From Rhodospirillaceae bacterium (GTDB lineage: Bacteria; Pseudomonadota; Alphaproteobacteria; MPNO01; UBA2964), in contig PATI01000058.1 in the NCBI GenBank assembly GCA_002712335.1, positions 23,575-42,454 of the forward strand: a stretch of DNA of 18,880 nt. The letters are read 5' to 3'. Every line of letters starts with the position of its first letter. Within the stretch, counting starts at the first letter, position 1. Below the pieces are notes generated by a model. It ran no database searches, was not told the origin of the DNA, and saw nothing but the letters and a program-made list of their open reading frames with translations. Below, piece after piece: positions 1 to 8,946 of this stretch. Position numbers and translations under genes: made by a program.

Positions 1-870
1 CGGTGGTTGGGTTTAGCAGCCAGTCACCCACGAACGTTTTATGGCATTATCGCTCGCAGAATATTGGGTCTTTCCTCACCACTAAAGTGGAAAACACCTA
101 AAACCAAAGAAAAAGGCATGGCTGCAATCGCTAAAAATCCACGTGCACTGCGAGCTATTGCCCTTATACAAGTAGGACAATTTAACCGTGCAGAACGGGA
201 GCTAACCTATCTTGGGCTCCGCAATGACGCTGATACTAGAGTGGCATTGTTGCATATGGCAGATTATTTTGGTTTACCCTCTTTGGCCCTGAAAACTGCA
301 ATCGCCCTAATGCGACAAAACCAGACCCGATTGGAACGCGGTTTATATCCTGTGCCCCGATGGGTACCAGGGGATGGTTTTAAGATTGATCGAGCTTTAG
401 TTTATGCTGTTATGCGCCAAGAATCAGCCTTCAATACTCGTGCTAAAAGTCACGCTGGGGCACGTGGACTAATGCAATTAATGCCCAGCACCGCCGGATA
501 TATGGCTCAAAAAAGGTTTAGGGGATGGCGCCGAAATAAGTTATATGACCCAAGTCTAAATTTAAGATTAGGACAAAAATATCTTAGGTATCTGCTTCAA
601 CATGAAACCGTCAAAGGTAACGTATTGTTTATGGCCGCTGCTTATAATGGAGGCCCCGGTAACTTGGCAAAATGGCAACGAAGAATTTTCAAACGAACAC
701 GAGACCCTTTAATGTTTATCGAAAGCATGCCCTCTAGGGAAACTCGTGATTTTGTTGAAAGAGTATTATCTAACTTTTGGATTTATCGCGATCGTTTTGG
801 TCAAAACTCTCCTACATTAGATGCCATTGCCCAAGGCCAAATACCGGTTTACACGTCAATTGATAAATAA
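1..870 (+). CDS. Soft lytic murein transglycosylase, 3' part (5' end outside window)
   Basis: The protein cleaves the glycan strands of peptidoglycan in the periplasm to give 1,6-anhydromuropeptides. The frame is open to base 1, so the signal peptide and most of the N-terminal helical region lie outside the window. The visible part begins with helical, TPR-like sequence. The SLT catalytic domain follows: the ES motif (catalytic Glu at codon 421-423), then GLMQLMP, then AAYNGGPG near the C-terminus, in the order usual for the Slt70/MltE-type fold. The gene ends with TAA, and moaB starts 18 bases downstream on the same strand, so the two are probably cotranscribed. The exact paralogue (Slt70-like or another) cannot be settled without the missing N-terminus. 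Family assignment is firm. Confidence 0.93.
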   Translation, partial: RWLGLAASHPRTFYGIIARRILGLSSPLKWKTPKTKEKGMAAIAKNPRALRAIALIQVGQFNRAERELTYLGLRNDADTRVALLHMADYFGLPSLALKTAIALMRQNQTRLERGLYPVPRWVPGDGFKIDRALVYAVMRQESAFNTRAKSHAGARGLMQLMPSTAGYMAQKRFRGWRRNKLYDPSLNLRLGQKYLRYLLQHETVKGNVLFMAAAYNGGPGNLAKWQRRIFKRTRDPLMFIESMPSRETRDFVERVLSNFWIYRDRFGQNSPTLDAIAQGQIPVYTSIDK

Positions 871-888
871 ACTATATAGAGTAATAAA

Positions 889-1419
889 ATGTCTGGAATC
901 GATAAATCAGCACCCTTTTTAGCAGTAAACATTGCCGTCCTAACCGTATCGGACACGCGAACAGAATCTAACGATAAATCTGGAGCGCTTTTAGTTGATA
1001 AGCTCAAAGAAGCGGGACACAAACTCGTCGAAAAGGCAATCATTCGAGATGATCAAACCCAAATTATCACCCAACTGCAAAGTTGGATTGCAAATCCAGT
1101 GATTGAGGTGATTATAGCTACCGGTGGAACTGGAGTTACCGGAAGAGATGTTACTCCAGAGGCTTTCGCTGCAGTTTATGAAAAAGAAATACCTGGATTC
1201 GGGGAATTGTTCCGACAACTCAGCTTTAGTTTAATTGGGACCTCAACAATCCAATCTCGAGCTACAGCAGGAGTAGCTCGAGGCACCTACCTCTTCGCTT
1301 TACCAGGGTCAACCGGTGCCTGTCGTGACGCATGGGATGGGATATTATGTTCACAATTAGATATACGGCACAGGCCATGTAACTTTGCTGAACTTATACC
1401 GCGACTTCGAGAAAATTAA
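889..1419 (+). CDS. moaB: Molybdenum cofactor biosynthesis protein MoaB
   Basis: This is a MoaB/MogA-fold protein of 176 residues, close to the usual length of MoaB. Family members bind molybdopterin; MogA and its relatives adenylylate it before metal insertion, while the role of MoaB proper is less settled. Visible motifs are the N-terminal segment [10 protein letters not shown], the glycine-rich [16 protein letters not shown], and [11 protein letters not shown] near the C-terminus. No other molybdenum cofactor genes are adjacent. The ATG start has only a weak purine-rich stretch upstream. The gene follows the transglycosylase by 18 bases. Its TAA stop overlaps the stop of the convergent gene within a TTAA. 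MogA is the main alternative name; the overall sequence looks more MoaB-like. Confidence 0.9.
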   Translation: MSGIDKSAPFLAVNIAVLTVSDTRTESNDKSGALLVDKLKEAGHKLVEKAIIRDDQTQIITQLQSWIANPVIEVIIATGGTGVTGRDVTPEAFAAVYEKEIPGFGELFRQLSFSLIGTSTIQSRATAGVARGTYLFALPGSTGACRDAWDGILCSQLDIRHRPCNFAELIPRLREN

Positions 1420-2006
1420 GTCGACCATCTAACGAAATCTTCAACCGAATCTATATCATTTAGCGTATCGACAAACACCACTTTTTTCATGCCAATGTTA
1501 TTGAGCGTGTCACTAAGAGCAAATGCCGTCGACCACCTAACGTTATCAAAAAGACCCCTAACCAATAAACCTGCCCGTGCACCGACTAACCAGTACCCAC
1601 CATCTGGGGAGGGTCCAAAAACTAGGTCATGTCGTCGAACTGCCTTAAATGCGTTTTTAATAATTCGATTAGAAATATCAGGAATATCACTACCAATAAT
1701 TAAAACCGGGTTATTTGGAAATTTAAGTGACACTCTCTCCATTCTTTGCCCAAGGTTACCAGGTCCCTGGGGAAGTCTAACAGGAATTCTTTTCCAAAAC
1801 CTTCCTTTTAAAGAGGCAGCATCGGGGGTAACACATAAAATGGTTGTCCAAAAAGGGCTACTAGAAACTTTTTTAATTAAGTCCGTTGAAGTTTTCAGAT
1901 AAAAATTTCTTGCTTCTATCTGACCAATGCCTGCCGCTAGTCTTTTCTTTACGCGACCCAAAAAGGGGGCACGCATAAAAATGATTAGAACAGGGGAACA
2001 AGTCAT
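1416..2006 (-). CDS. TIGR04282/DUF2064 family glycosyltransferase-fold protein
   Basis: This 196-residue protein has a nucleotidyl/glycosyl-transferase (GT-A) fold of the DUF2064 type. Visible motifs are MRAPFLGRVKKRLA near the N-terminus, the metal-site-like IGSDIPD, then GPSPDGGYWLVGA, VRWST and LNDIDSVEDF, in the order of the family. Databases often call this family arsenosugar biosynthesis glycosyltransferase, but the substrate here is unknown and no arsenic genes (arsM, arsS) are in view. The start codon overlaps the stop of the upstream GT2 gene as ATGA (2003-2006), which suggests translational coupling and a shared pathway. Its 3' end overlaps moaB by 3 bases in opposite orientation. 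The family call is firm; the reaction is not. Confidence 0.85.
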   Translation of the reverse strand: MTCSPVLIIFMRAPFLGRVKKRLAAGIGQIEARNFYLKTSTDLIKKVSSSPFWTTILCVTPDAASLKGRFWKRIPVRLPQGPGNLGQRMERVSLKFPNNPVLIIGSDIPDISNRIIKNAFKAVRRHDLVFGPSPDGGYWLVGARAGLLVRGLFDNVRWSTAFALSDTLNNIGMKKVVFVDTLNDIDSVEDFVRWST

Positions 2007-2662
2007 TTGTAAAATCGCGCTAAAAGTTTAGGTGAAACACCCAGAAAATAATTTAACAGTAAAATCAGGTTCCTAAATGACTGATAATAAATTCTATAAT
2101 TTTTATAACGAGCAGCTGATGTTTTTGCGAAGCTTTTTAAAAATACTAAACGCCTGCGTCCTATCCGCCTTACAATATCAACATCTTCAAATACAGGAAT
2201 TGATTTAAAGCCACCTAGTTCCTTGTATAGTGACTGACTTATCAAAAGACCCTGATCACCATAAGGTAATGAGAAGATTTTATTTCTCAATGATACTCCT
2301 TTTTCCAAGATCCTGGCCACTTGCCTTGTGTCGTCTAGCGCGAACTGAAATACAGCAGCTTTTTGTAATCCCTTTAACATAAACTCCTTAGTTTCTTCGA
2401 ACCAACCATCGCTGAGAACAGTGTCCGCATGCAGGAACAACAACCATTCACCTTTTGCTTCCTCTGCTCCTATTTTAAGTTGCACACCACGACCCCGCAC
2501 TGAAAGCAATACTTTTGCGCCAAAACTTTTAGACATTGCCACAGTATCGTCATTGGACCCACCATCACTCACTATAATTTCGTCAACTAAACCCTTAAGC
2601 GAGTCTAATGTCGGAATTATGCGTTCGCCTTCATCTAATGTAGGGATAATAACACTTAACAT
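2003..2662 (-). CDS. TIGR04283 family GT2 glycosyltransferase
   Basis: This is a family 2 glycosyltransferase of 219 residues. It opens with the typical beta strand SVIIPTLDEGE, followed by EIIVSDGGSNDDT (nucleotide-sugar binding aspartates) and LLFLHADTVL, which carries the DxD-like HAD motif. A C-terminal hydrophobic stretch, LILLLNYFLG, may contact the membrane. The protein is probably cytoplasmic or peripheral and would transfer a sugar from a nucleotide donor to an unknown acceptor. It is first in a two-gene minus-strand unit with the DUF2064 protein, overlapping it by 4 bases. The pair is a recurrent association in bacteria and is often labelled arsenosugar biosynthesis from that association; nothing else here supports that role. 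No clear Shine-Dalgarno sequence precedes the ATG. Confidence 0.87.
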   Translation of the reverse strand: MLSVIIPTLDEGERIIPTLDSLKGLVDEIIVSDGGSNDDTVAMSKSFGAKVLLSVRGRGVQLKIGAEEAKGEWLLFLHADTVLSDGWFEETKEFMLKGLQKAAVFQFALDDTRQVARILEKGVSLRNKIFSLPYGDQGLLISQSLYKELGGFKSIPVFEDVDIVRRIGRRRLVFLKSFAKTSAARYKNYRIYYQSFRNLILLLNYFLGVSPKLLARFYK

Positions 2663-2715
2663 AAAAACCGAATTTATTAGTTAATGTTCTTGTTTTGTTC
2701 TTCGTTGAATTGTAT

Positions 2716-2720
2716 AAGGA
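2716..2720 (+). promoter_or_regulatory. Ribosome binding site of the radical SAM gene
   Basis: AAGGA lies six bases before the ATG at 2727. It supports that start, and therefore supports translation of the short N-terminal frame that precedes the frameshift. This argues that the 5' part is a live translation start rather than random sequence. Confidence 0.6.
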
Positions 2721-2726
2721 ATCACA

Positions 2727-3856
2727 ATGAACAAACTAGCAATTTTCAACGATAATCAGCAAGAAAATATTCCCGATAAACATGGGTTAGTTCAAAACCT
2801 AAAGGGTCGCGGTTCCAGCTCCAATAGGACTGGTCGTTATGAAAAAAAATCCGAAATTTCACTGATGATGGCTGGCTTGGCCACAAAGAATTTAAATCGC
2901 AAACAAATATTAAGACTACTTTAACAAAAGATAAATCTAAGACTATCATCGTTTATAATACATCCCCGGATATTTCTTTTGACCGATCAATCAATCCATA
3001 CCGTGGCTGCGAACATGGTTGTATCTATTGTTTTGCTCGCCCAACACATGCATTTTTGGGTTTATCATCCGGATTAGATTTTGAGACACAACTTTTTTAC
3101 AAACCGAAAGCGGCAAAACTTCTTAAAAAAGAATTAACCGAAACATCCTATACCTGCCGCACAATTTCTATGGGCACCAACACAGACCCCTACCAACCGG
3201 TAGAAAAACAACTTCGCCTTACCAGAAGTATTCTTGAGGTACTTTATGATTTTAAACATCCGGTAAGTATTGTCACCAAGTCATCTCTAATTACAAGAGA
3301 TCTGGATATTTTAAGGAAAATGGCAGAAAAAAGATTGGTAAAAGTATGTCTCTCAATCACGACACTCAGTCACTCTCTCGCAAACAAGTTAGAACCAAGA
3401 GCGCCCACACCCATGAAGCGGCTGGCTACTATTAAGGCTTTAGTCGACGCCGGTATTCCATGTAGCACCATTATTGCCCCCGTAATTCCTGCTCTAAACG
3501 ATCACGAACTAGAGAATATCATGGAAGCAAGCCGTAATGCTGGTGCAAAAATGGTTACCTATATTTTACTTAGGTTACCTCATGAAGTTGCTGATCTTTT
3601 TAGAGAATGGCTCAAAATCCATGAACCTAATAGAGCAGACAGGGTCATGAATATATTGGCTGGCACTCGTGGTGGCACAGCCTATCAATCTGCTTTTGGT
3701 GAACGCATGACGGAAACTGGGAAATATGCCACCATAATACAAAATCGTTTCAATTTAGCGTCCAAAAAATTTCGTTTTAACTGCGCCGATGAAGTCCTTG
3801 ATACAAGTCAATTCGCTGATCCGATATATAATGACGAACAGTTAAGTTTTTTCTGA
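2727..3856 (+). CDS. PA0069-family radical SAM protein, frameshifted at an A8 run
   Basis: Two frames together make one radical SAM protein of about 376 residues, the usual size. The first frame (2727-2924) gives the family N-terminus with KGRGSSSNRTGRYE and then runs to an early stop. The second frame, open from 2843, gives DDGWLGHKEF, then SPDISFDRSINPYRG and the CEHGCIYC motif (CX3CX2C; Cys codons 3008, 3020, 3029) that would bind the 4Fe-4S cluster. It then continues to a normal C-terminus ending DTSQFADP and QLSFF. A -1 shift (or one extra A) in the A8 at 2842-2849 joins them. No ATG, GTG or TTG occurs in the second frame before 3056, which lies beyond the cysteines. The function of the family is unknown; members resemble spore photoproduct lyase and related Rv2578c-type proteins. 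It could be a pseudogene, a sequencing error or recoding. Confidence 0.85.
2841..2850 (+). other. A8 frameshift site (A_AAA_AAA in phase)
   Basis: The zero-frame codons here are GAA AAA AAA TCC. The seven bases 2843-2849 therefore fit the slippery pattern X_XXY_YYZ in the correct phase. A -1 slip gives ATC as the next codon and enters the frame that encodes the rest of the radical SAM protein. An A8 run is also a common site of single-base sequencing errors and of polymerase slippage. Which explanation applies cannot be told from one sequence. Confidence 0.6.
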
Positions 3857-3916
3857 ATAGCCGAAACATTTCTTAATTAAGTGCGACTCGGCCTTACATG
3901 CTACCTTTTTTGATTA

Positions 3917-5239
3917 ATGGAACATGTAACCGATCTCTCTGGCCTTGCCTACGTGGTCATAACAGCACTAGCTTGTGGTATGGTTTTTGCACATTTTAAG
4001 CAACCACCACTTGTAGGATATCTATTAGCCGGAGTTCTTTTAGGTCCTACGGGATTTGAAGTAGTTAAAAGTGAGGGGTTAGTTACCAGCTTCGCTGAAA
4101 TTGGCGTTTTAATGCTTCTCTTTATTATTGGAATGGAACTAAGTGTAAGAACCCTAAAATACACATGGCGGCTTGCTTTACCCGCCGTCGCAATGCAAAC
4201 AATTGCTAGCCTTCTAGTTATGTTGATAGCCTCTTTTTTACTTGGAATATCGCTTTCTGCTGCAATACTTCTCGGATTCGTCGTTGCCCTTTCATCAACG
4301 GCCGTCGCCGTTAAATTGCTTGAAGAACTTGGAGCCCTCAGAGCTCGTGTTGGTCGAATTACTGTAGCCGTTCTGATTGCTCAGGACTTAGCTTTTTTGC
4401 CAATGCTTTTAATCGTCGAAAATCTTGGGTCAAATGGTTTTGACCTCGCAGCCGCAACACAGGTATTGATTTCTGGATTATTATTATTCGCTTTGGTCCG
4501 CCTTCTGTTGCAGCAAGGACGGCAACATTTACCATTCTATAAAATTATTATCGGTCACGTGGATTTATCGCCTCTGGCGGGTCTCGTCTACTGTTTTGGA
4601 GCAAGTGCAATTATGGGAGCAATAGGCCTTTCGCCAGCATATGGTGCTTTTTTAGCCGGCCTAGCCATTGGGAATAGTGCAGAACGAGAACCACTATTAG
4701 CAGTAGTAAGACCAATTCAGAGTGTTATGCTGATGATTTTTTTCCTCTCTATAGGACTGTTACTCGACCTAAATTTTGTTTGGGAGAATTTAGGCTTGGT
4801 TTTTCTCCTATTCCTAATTGTGACCTTATTCAAAACTGCGCTCAATATCTTTATTTTCAAATTATTAGGAGAAACTTGGCAGCGGGCTTTTCTGTCGGGC
4901 GTTATAATTTCTCAATTAGGCGAATTTTCTTTTTTATTGGCTGCATCGGCGATCGCAATAGCAGCAATTACACAAGAAGAAGCTAAACTCCTTATTTCAG
5001 TAACCGTTTTGAGTCTGGCACTTAGCCCTTTCTGGTTATCAACTGCTCGACGTCTTAAGAGAATTGCAGAAAGAAGGTTAACTACTCTCAAACTAGTATT
5101 TGATGCGACATTCGTTGGAGAGCGTTTACTCGCAAAGCGAGGAGCCCGGTGGGCTCGTCGTTCCACAACCAAGACTCTGATTAAGGCGCGCTTTATTAAA
5201 AATAAAACGACCGAAAAATTTTTTGACAGGCATTCATGA
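3917..5239 (+). CDS. Kef-type (CPA2) cation:proton antiporter, membrane domain only
   Basis: This is an inner-membrane monovalent cation/proton antiporter of 440 residues. The N-terminal 375 or so residues are a Na_H_Exchanger domain with about a dozen hydrophobic segments. Family motifs are PPLVGYLLAGVLLGPTG near the start, ALSSTAVAVKLLEELG, and the ion-site motif QDLA in the middle. KefB and KefC normally carry a cytoplasmic TrkA-N domain that binds NAD or glutathione adducts, giving about 600 residues. Here that domain is absent and is replaced by a tail of about 64 residues (377-440) with some 20 Lys/Arg against 5 acidic residues. The next gene begins 25 bases on, so no detached TrkA-N domain is hidden downstream. 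Transported ion (K+ or Na+) is uncertain. Confidence 0.88.
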   Translation: MEHVTDLSGLAYVVITALACGMVFAHFKQPPLVGYLLAGVLLGPTGFEVVKSEGLVTSFAEIGVLMLLFIIGMELSVRTLKYTWRLALPAVAMQTIASLLVMLIASFLLGISLSAAILLGFVVALSSTAVAVKLLEELGALRARVGRITVAVLIAQDLAFLPMLLIVENLGSNGFDLAAATQVLISGLLLFALVRLLLQQGRQHLPFYKIIIGHVDLSPLAGLVYCFGASAIMGAIGLSPAYGAFLAGLAIGNSAEREPLLAVVRPIQSVMLMIFFLSIGLLLDLNFVWENLGLVFLLFLIVTLFKTALNIFIFKLLGETWQRAFLSGVIISQLGEFSFLLAASAIAIAAITQEEAKLLISVTVLSLALSPFWLSTARRLKRIAERRLTTLKLVFDATFVGERLLAKRGARWARRSTTKTLIKARFIKNKTTEKFFDRHS

Positions 5240-5263
5240 TGCCTTTCAGAAATCGAAATCATT

Positions 5264-5896
5264 TTGAAAAAGGACAAACGAAAATTGGCCGATTTTAAAT
5301 TAGAAAAACAGAATGGCGGTATAGTCGCCGGCATTGATGAGGCGGGTCGAGGCCCTTGGGCTGGGCCGGTAGTGGCAGCCGCTGTTATAATTGATCCAAA
5401 GATAATTAATTTTGATCTAGCTAATCAAATTGATGACTCCAAAAAACTGAGTAAAGCGAAACGAGAGCGTATCTTTAACCAACTACTATCATTTGCAAAT
5501 ATTGGAATAGGTGCTGCTTGTACAGCAGAAATAGAAACGCTCAACATACTAGGAGCGACGTTAAAAGCAATGCAGCGCGCGATCTACGCCCTTCCAGTAG
5601 AACCAGACTTTGCACTGGTAGATGGCAATCGAATCCCCAATCTTCCATGCGCCGGGAAAGCCATTATAAAAGGCGATACCATTTCTCTTTCAGTCGCCGC
5701 GGCCTCAATAATTGCTAAAGTTACTCGAGATAGAATTATGGCCAAACTCTCCTTGCGTTATCCTGGTTATGGCTGGGAACGTAATTCCGGTTATGGCACT
5801 AGGCAGCATTCAAAAGCTTTGGAAGAAATTGGTATTACCCCGCATCACCGGAAAAAATTTACACCGATTATCAATATATTGAGTCGTGAGCCCTAA
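5264..5896 (+). CDS. rnhB: Ribonuclease HII
   Basis: The enzyme removes ribonucleotides embedded in DNA and the RNA of RNA-DNA hybrids, in the cytoplasm. It has 210 residues, as is usual. The catalytic set is complete: Asp25 and Glu26 in GIDEAGRGPWAGP, Asp120 in LVDGNR, and Asp138 in KGDTIS, followed by SIIAKVTRDR and the C-terminal GYGTRQHSKAL. No ATG is available in frame upstream of the conserved core. The TTG at 5264 is the longest choice; a TTG at 5285, about ten bases after an AAGGA-like stretch, is an alternative that would remove seven residues. The gene sits 25 bases after the antiporter and just before ccrM, an rnhB-ccrM order known from alphaproteobacteria. Confidence 0.95.
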   Translation: MKKDKRKLADFKLEKQNGGIVAGIDEAGRGPWAGPVVAAAVIIDPKIINFDLANQIDDSKKLSKAKRERIFNQLLSFANIGIGAACTAEIETLNILGATLKAMQRAIYALPVEPDFALVDGNRIPNLPCAGKAIIKGDTISLSVAAASIIAKVTRDRIMAKLSLRYPGYGWERNSGYGTRQHSKALEEIGITPHHRKKFTPIINILSREP

Positions 5897-5948
5897 AAAT
5901 TCATATATTTAGTTAAAAAATGCAATCATCAAAATCTTCTAAGCTATT

Positions 5949-7128
<1,180 letters not shown>

Positions 7129-7143
7129 AATTAAATGTTCGGA

Positions 7144-8220
7144 CTAGGATAATTTTAGGACATGCTGCACTACTTTCTTCATTACTGTCGGTAATGGGAT
7201 TTCATGCATTTTCTCTGGTCGAACCCAAATAAAGTCATCTGTACGTCCTATCCTTGAAACATTTGCAGCCAGAATCGAAAGTTCTAAATGAAAATGGGTA
7301 AAAGTGTGTTTTATAACTCCAGGTAAAGGTTTCCAATTTGTTTTAAAAGGCGCCGTGTTTTGGGCATCTTTTGTTGACCATTCTTTTTCTACCCATTCGG
7401 TTGATGGCACTACCACCATTCCACCTAGCAGCCCCTTATTTGGACGCTTTTTCATTAAAATACCTGCGTCTCGATGTTTCACCCAAAATACAATTCCATA
7501 TCTTTTAGGTTTTGATTTCTTATCCTGTCGTGCTGGTATTAATTCTTGTAGATCATTTTGGAACGCCTTGCACTGGCAACGCCAAGGACAAATTCTACAA
7601 TTCGGTTTTCTTGGGGTGCAAATAGTAGCGCCTAAGTCCATTACTGCTTGAGCAAAATCTCCCGGTCGTTCCTTCCTAGAGGTAGGAGAAATTTTTTCAG
7701 ACAAATCCCTAATTTGACTCTTAATGAATTTTAAAGGTTGCTTAAGCGCATGAATGCGAGCAATGACACGCTCTACGTTACCATCAACTACATTTGCAGG
7801 GTTACCAAATGCGATGGCCGAAATTGCAGCAGCTGTATAAATTCCAATGCCCGGTAGTTTTTTTAAATCATCTTCTTTCTCAGGAAATTTACCACCTAAT
7901 TCTTCTGAAATCATTTTTGCACAGAGATGCAGGTTACGTGCGCGCGCATAATACCCCAAGCCCTGCCAACCATGGAGTATTTCATCTAAATGAGCGCACG
8001 CCAAATCACTTAAACTAGGCCACCTTTGAACGAATTTCTCAAAATATGGCCCGACTGTGGCGACCGTTGTTTGCTGCAACATGATTTCACTGAGCAAAAC
8101 ATGATAGGGTTGTATTTTTTGTCCTTTAGCCGCTCGCCACGGAAGCGTCCTACCATTTAGATCATACCAAGAAAGCAGATCTTTGCGCATTTTGGCCAAT
8201 ATATCGTTGTTTTTGTTCAA
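7144..8220 (-). CDS. mutY: A/G-specific adenine glycosylase MutY
   Basis: MutY removes adenine mispaired with 8-oxoguanine in base excision repair. Numbered from the TTG at 8220, the HhH-GPD domain has the catalytic Glu45 in SEIMLQQT, the helix-hairpin-helix LPGIGIYTAAA, and the catalytic Asp146 in VVDGNVERV. The 4Fe-4S cysteines 201, 208, 211 and 217 have the spacing CX6CX2CX5C. The C-terminal part is the NUDIX-like domain that senses 8-oxoguanine (YGIVFWV, GLLGG, FTHFHLEL). The start is uncertain. TTG at 8220 has purine-rich GGGAAGAG at a fitting distance and gives a normal N-terminus; a TTG at 8256 would add 12 residues and the ATG at 8190 would remove 10. It is divergent from the DUF721 gene, a conserved arrangement in this class. 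Confidence 0.94.
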   Translation of the reverse strand: MNKNNDILAKMRKDLLSWYDLNGRTLPWRAAKGQKIQPYHVLLSEIMLQQTTVATVGPYFEKFVQRWPSLSDLACAHLDEILHGWQGLGYYARARNLHLCAKMISEELGGKFPEKEDDLKKLPGIGIYTAAAISAIAFGNPANVVDGNVERVIARIHALKQPLKFIKSQIRDLSEKISPTSRKERPGDFAQAVMDLGATICTPRKPNCRICPWRCQCKAFQNDLQELIPARQDKKSKPKRYGIVFWVKHRDAGILMKKRPNKGLLGGMVVVPSTEWVEKEWSTKDAQNTAPFKTNWKPLPGVIKHTFTHFHLELSILAANVSRIGRTDDFIWVRPEKMHEIPLPTVMKKVVQHVLKLS

Positions 8221-8256
8221 TACAAATCTCTTCCCTGCTTGTTCATATCTGAACAA

Positions 8257-8328
8257 ATAACTATCTTATTAAAATGTAAACTATTCTATTTAGCCAATAT
8301 TTAAAAAATTAATGCTAACGGACATCTA
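8257..8328. promoter_or_regulatory. Divergent intergenic region mutY / DUF721
   Basis: About 70 to 110 very AT-rich bases separate the two divergent genes, depending on the mutY start chosen, and must hold promoters for both directions. I see several TATA-like stretches but no -35/-10 pair good enough to place. There is no GANTC site and no TTAA-N7-TTAA CtrA box. Confidence 0.35.
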
Positions 8329-8859
8329 ATGGTTATAAAAAGGCAAAGGGACAGACAGTTAGGCAAGAGAAAATCTCGAGGTCCTCAGGCTATCTCCGAG
8401 CTAATACCACAAATTAGCAAAAAATTCAGCAATCATAGGGGCTTTTTGCACCCAGAGATCCTGACTTGCTGGGGAGAAATTATCGGGAATAAATTAGCCT
8501 TAGACTCTACACCAAAACACATACTTTTTAAAAAAGGAAAAAGACAAAGTGGAACTTTGTATGTTTCAGCGTCCGGACCCGCAGCCCTACAACTTCAGCA
8601 TGACGAACCAGAAATTCTTCAACGAATTAATAGTTACTTTGGATATGATGCAATAGAAAAAATCTCTATAACGCAAGTTGCATCGCAAGACTTCTCTTCA
8701 AAACTTGAAATATCCAAAGACTACAAAATTTCGGATAAAAACTTAAAAGAAATCGAATCAAGAACCAAAATAATTTCCGATCAAAATTTGCGCGATGCAC
8801 TTAAAATGCTAGGGATAGCGCTAAATGCCGATATTCGCAAACAAAAGTTACAAAAGTAG
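8329..8859 (+). CDS. DUF721 (DciA-like) protein
   Basis: This is a DUF721 protein of 176 residues. The N-terminus is basic (KRQRDRQLGKRKSRG). The DUF721 core then follows, with LTCWGEIIGNKLA and a short beta-rich part with GTLYVSASGPAALQLQHDE. The C-terminal 70 residues are charged and probably helical. DUF721 includes DciA, the ancestral loader of the replicative helicase DnaB in bacteria lacking DnaC or DnaI, which includes alphaproteobacteria. That DciA role is inferred from the family; alphaproteobacterial forms are diverged. It is first of a series with dsbA and smc on the same strand and is divergent from mutY. The ATG start has no strong Shine-Dalgarno sequence. Confidence 0.82.
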   Translation: MVIKRQRDRQLGKRKSRGPQAISELIPQISKKFSNHRGFLHPEILTCWGEIIGNKLALDSTPKHILFKKGKRQSGTLYVSASGPAALQLQHDEPEILQRINSYFGYDAIEKISITQVASQDFSSKLEISKDYKISDKNLKEIESRTKIISDQNLRDALKMLGIALNADIRKQKLQK

Positions 8860-8935
8860 TTTCTTTAAAATTTAGTCAACGTGCTTGCATCGAAAGCTAG
8901 ACCAACAACCCCACTTTACGCTATATATTGTGTTC

Positions 8936-8942
8936 AGGAGGG
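8936..8942 (+). promoter_or_regulatory. Strong Shine-Dalgarno deciding the dsbA start
   Basis: AGGAGGG is the best ribosome binding site in the window and sits four bases before the ATG at 8947. It favours that ATG over the in-frame GTG at 8881, which has no such site and would add 22 residues without hydrophobic signal character. Confidence 0.8.
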
Positions 8943-8946
8943 AAAT

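Noticed and set aside
991..1218. Minus-strand frame of 75 codons inside moaB.
   Set aside because: It is a shadow of moaB, whose motifs occupy the plus strand throughout.
3859..3911. Possible terminator after the radical SAM gene: GCCGA pairing with TCGGC, then a T run.
   Set aside because: The stem is only five pairs with a 23-base loop, and the T run lies about 12 bases after it.
4912..5334. Minus-strand frame of 140 codons across the end of the antiporter and the start of rnhB.
   Set aside because: It lies opposite two well-supported genes and shows no domain or ribosome binding site.
8881..8946. N-terminal extension of the DsbA-like protein from GTG 8881.
   Set aside because: The strong AGGAGGG before ATG 8947 and the hydrophobic anchor directly after it make the shorter form the better one.
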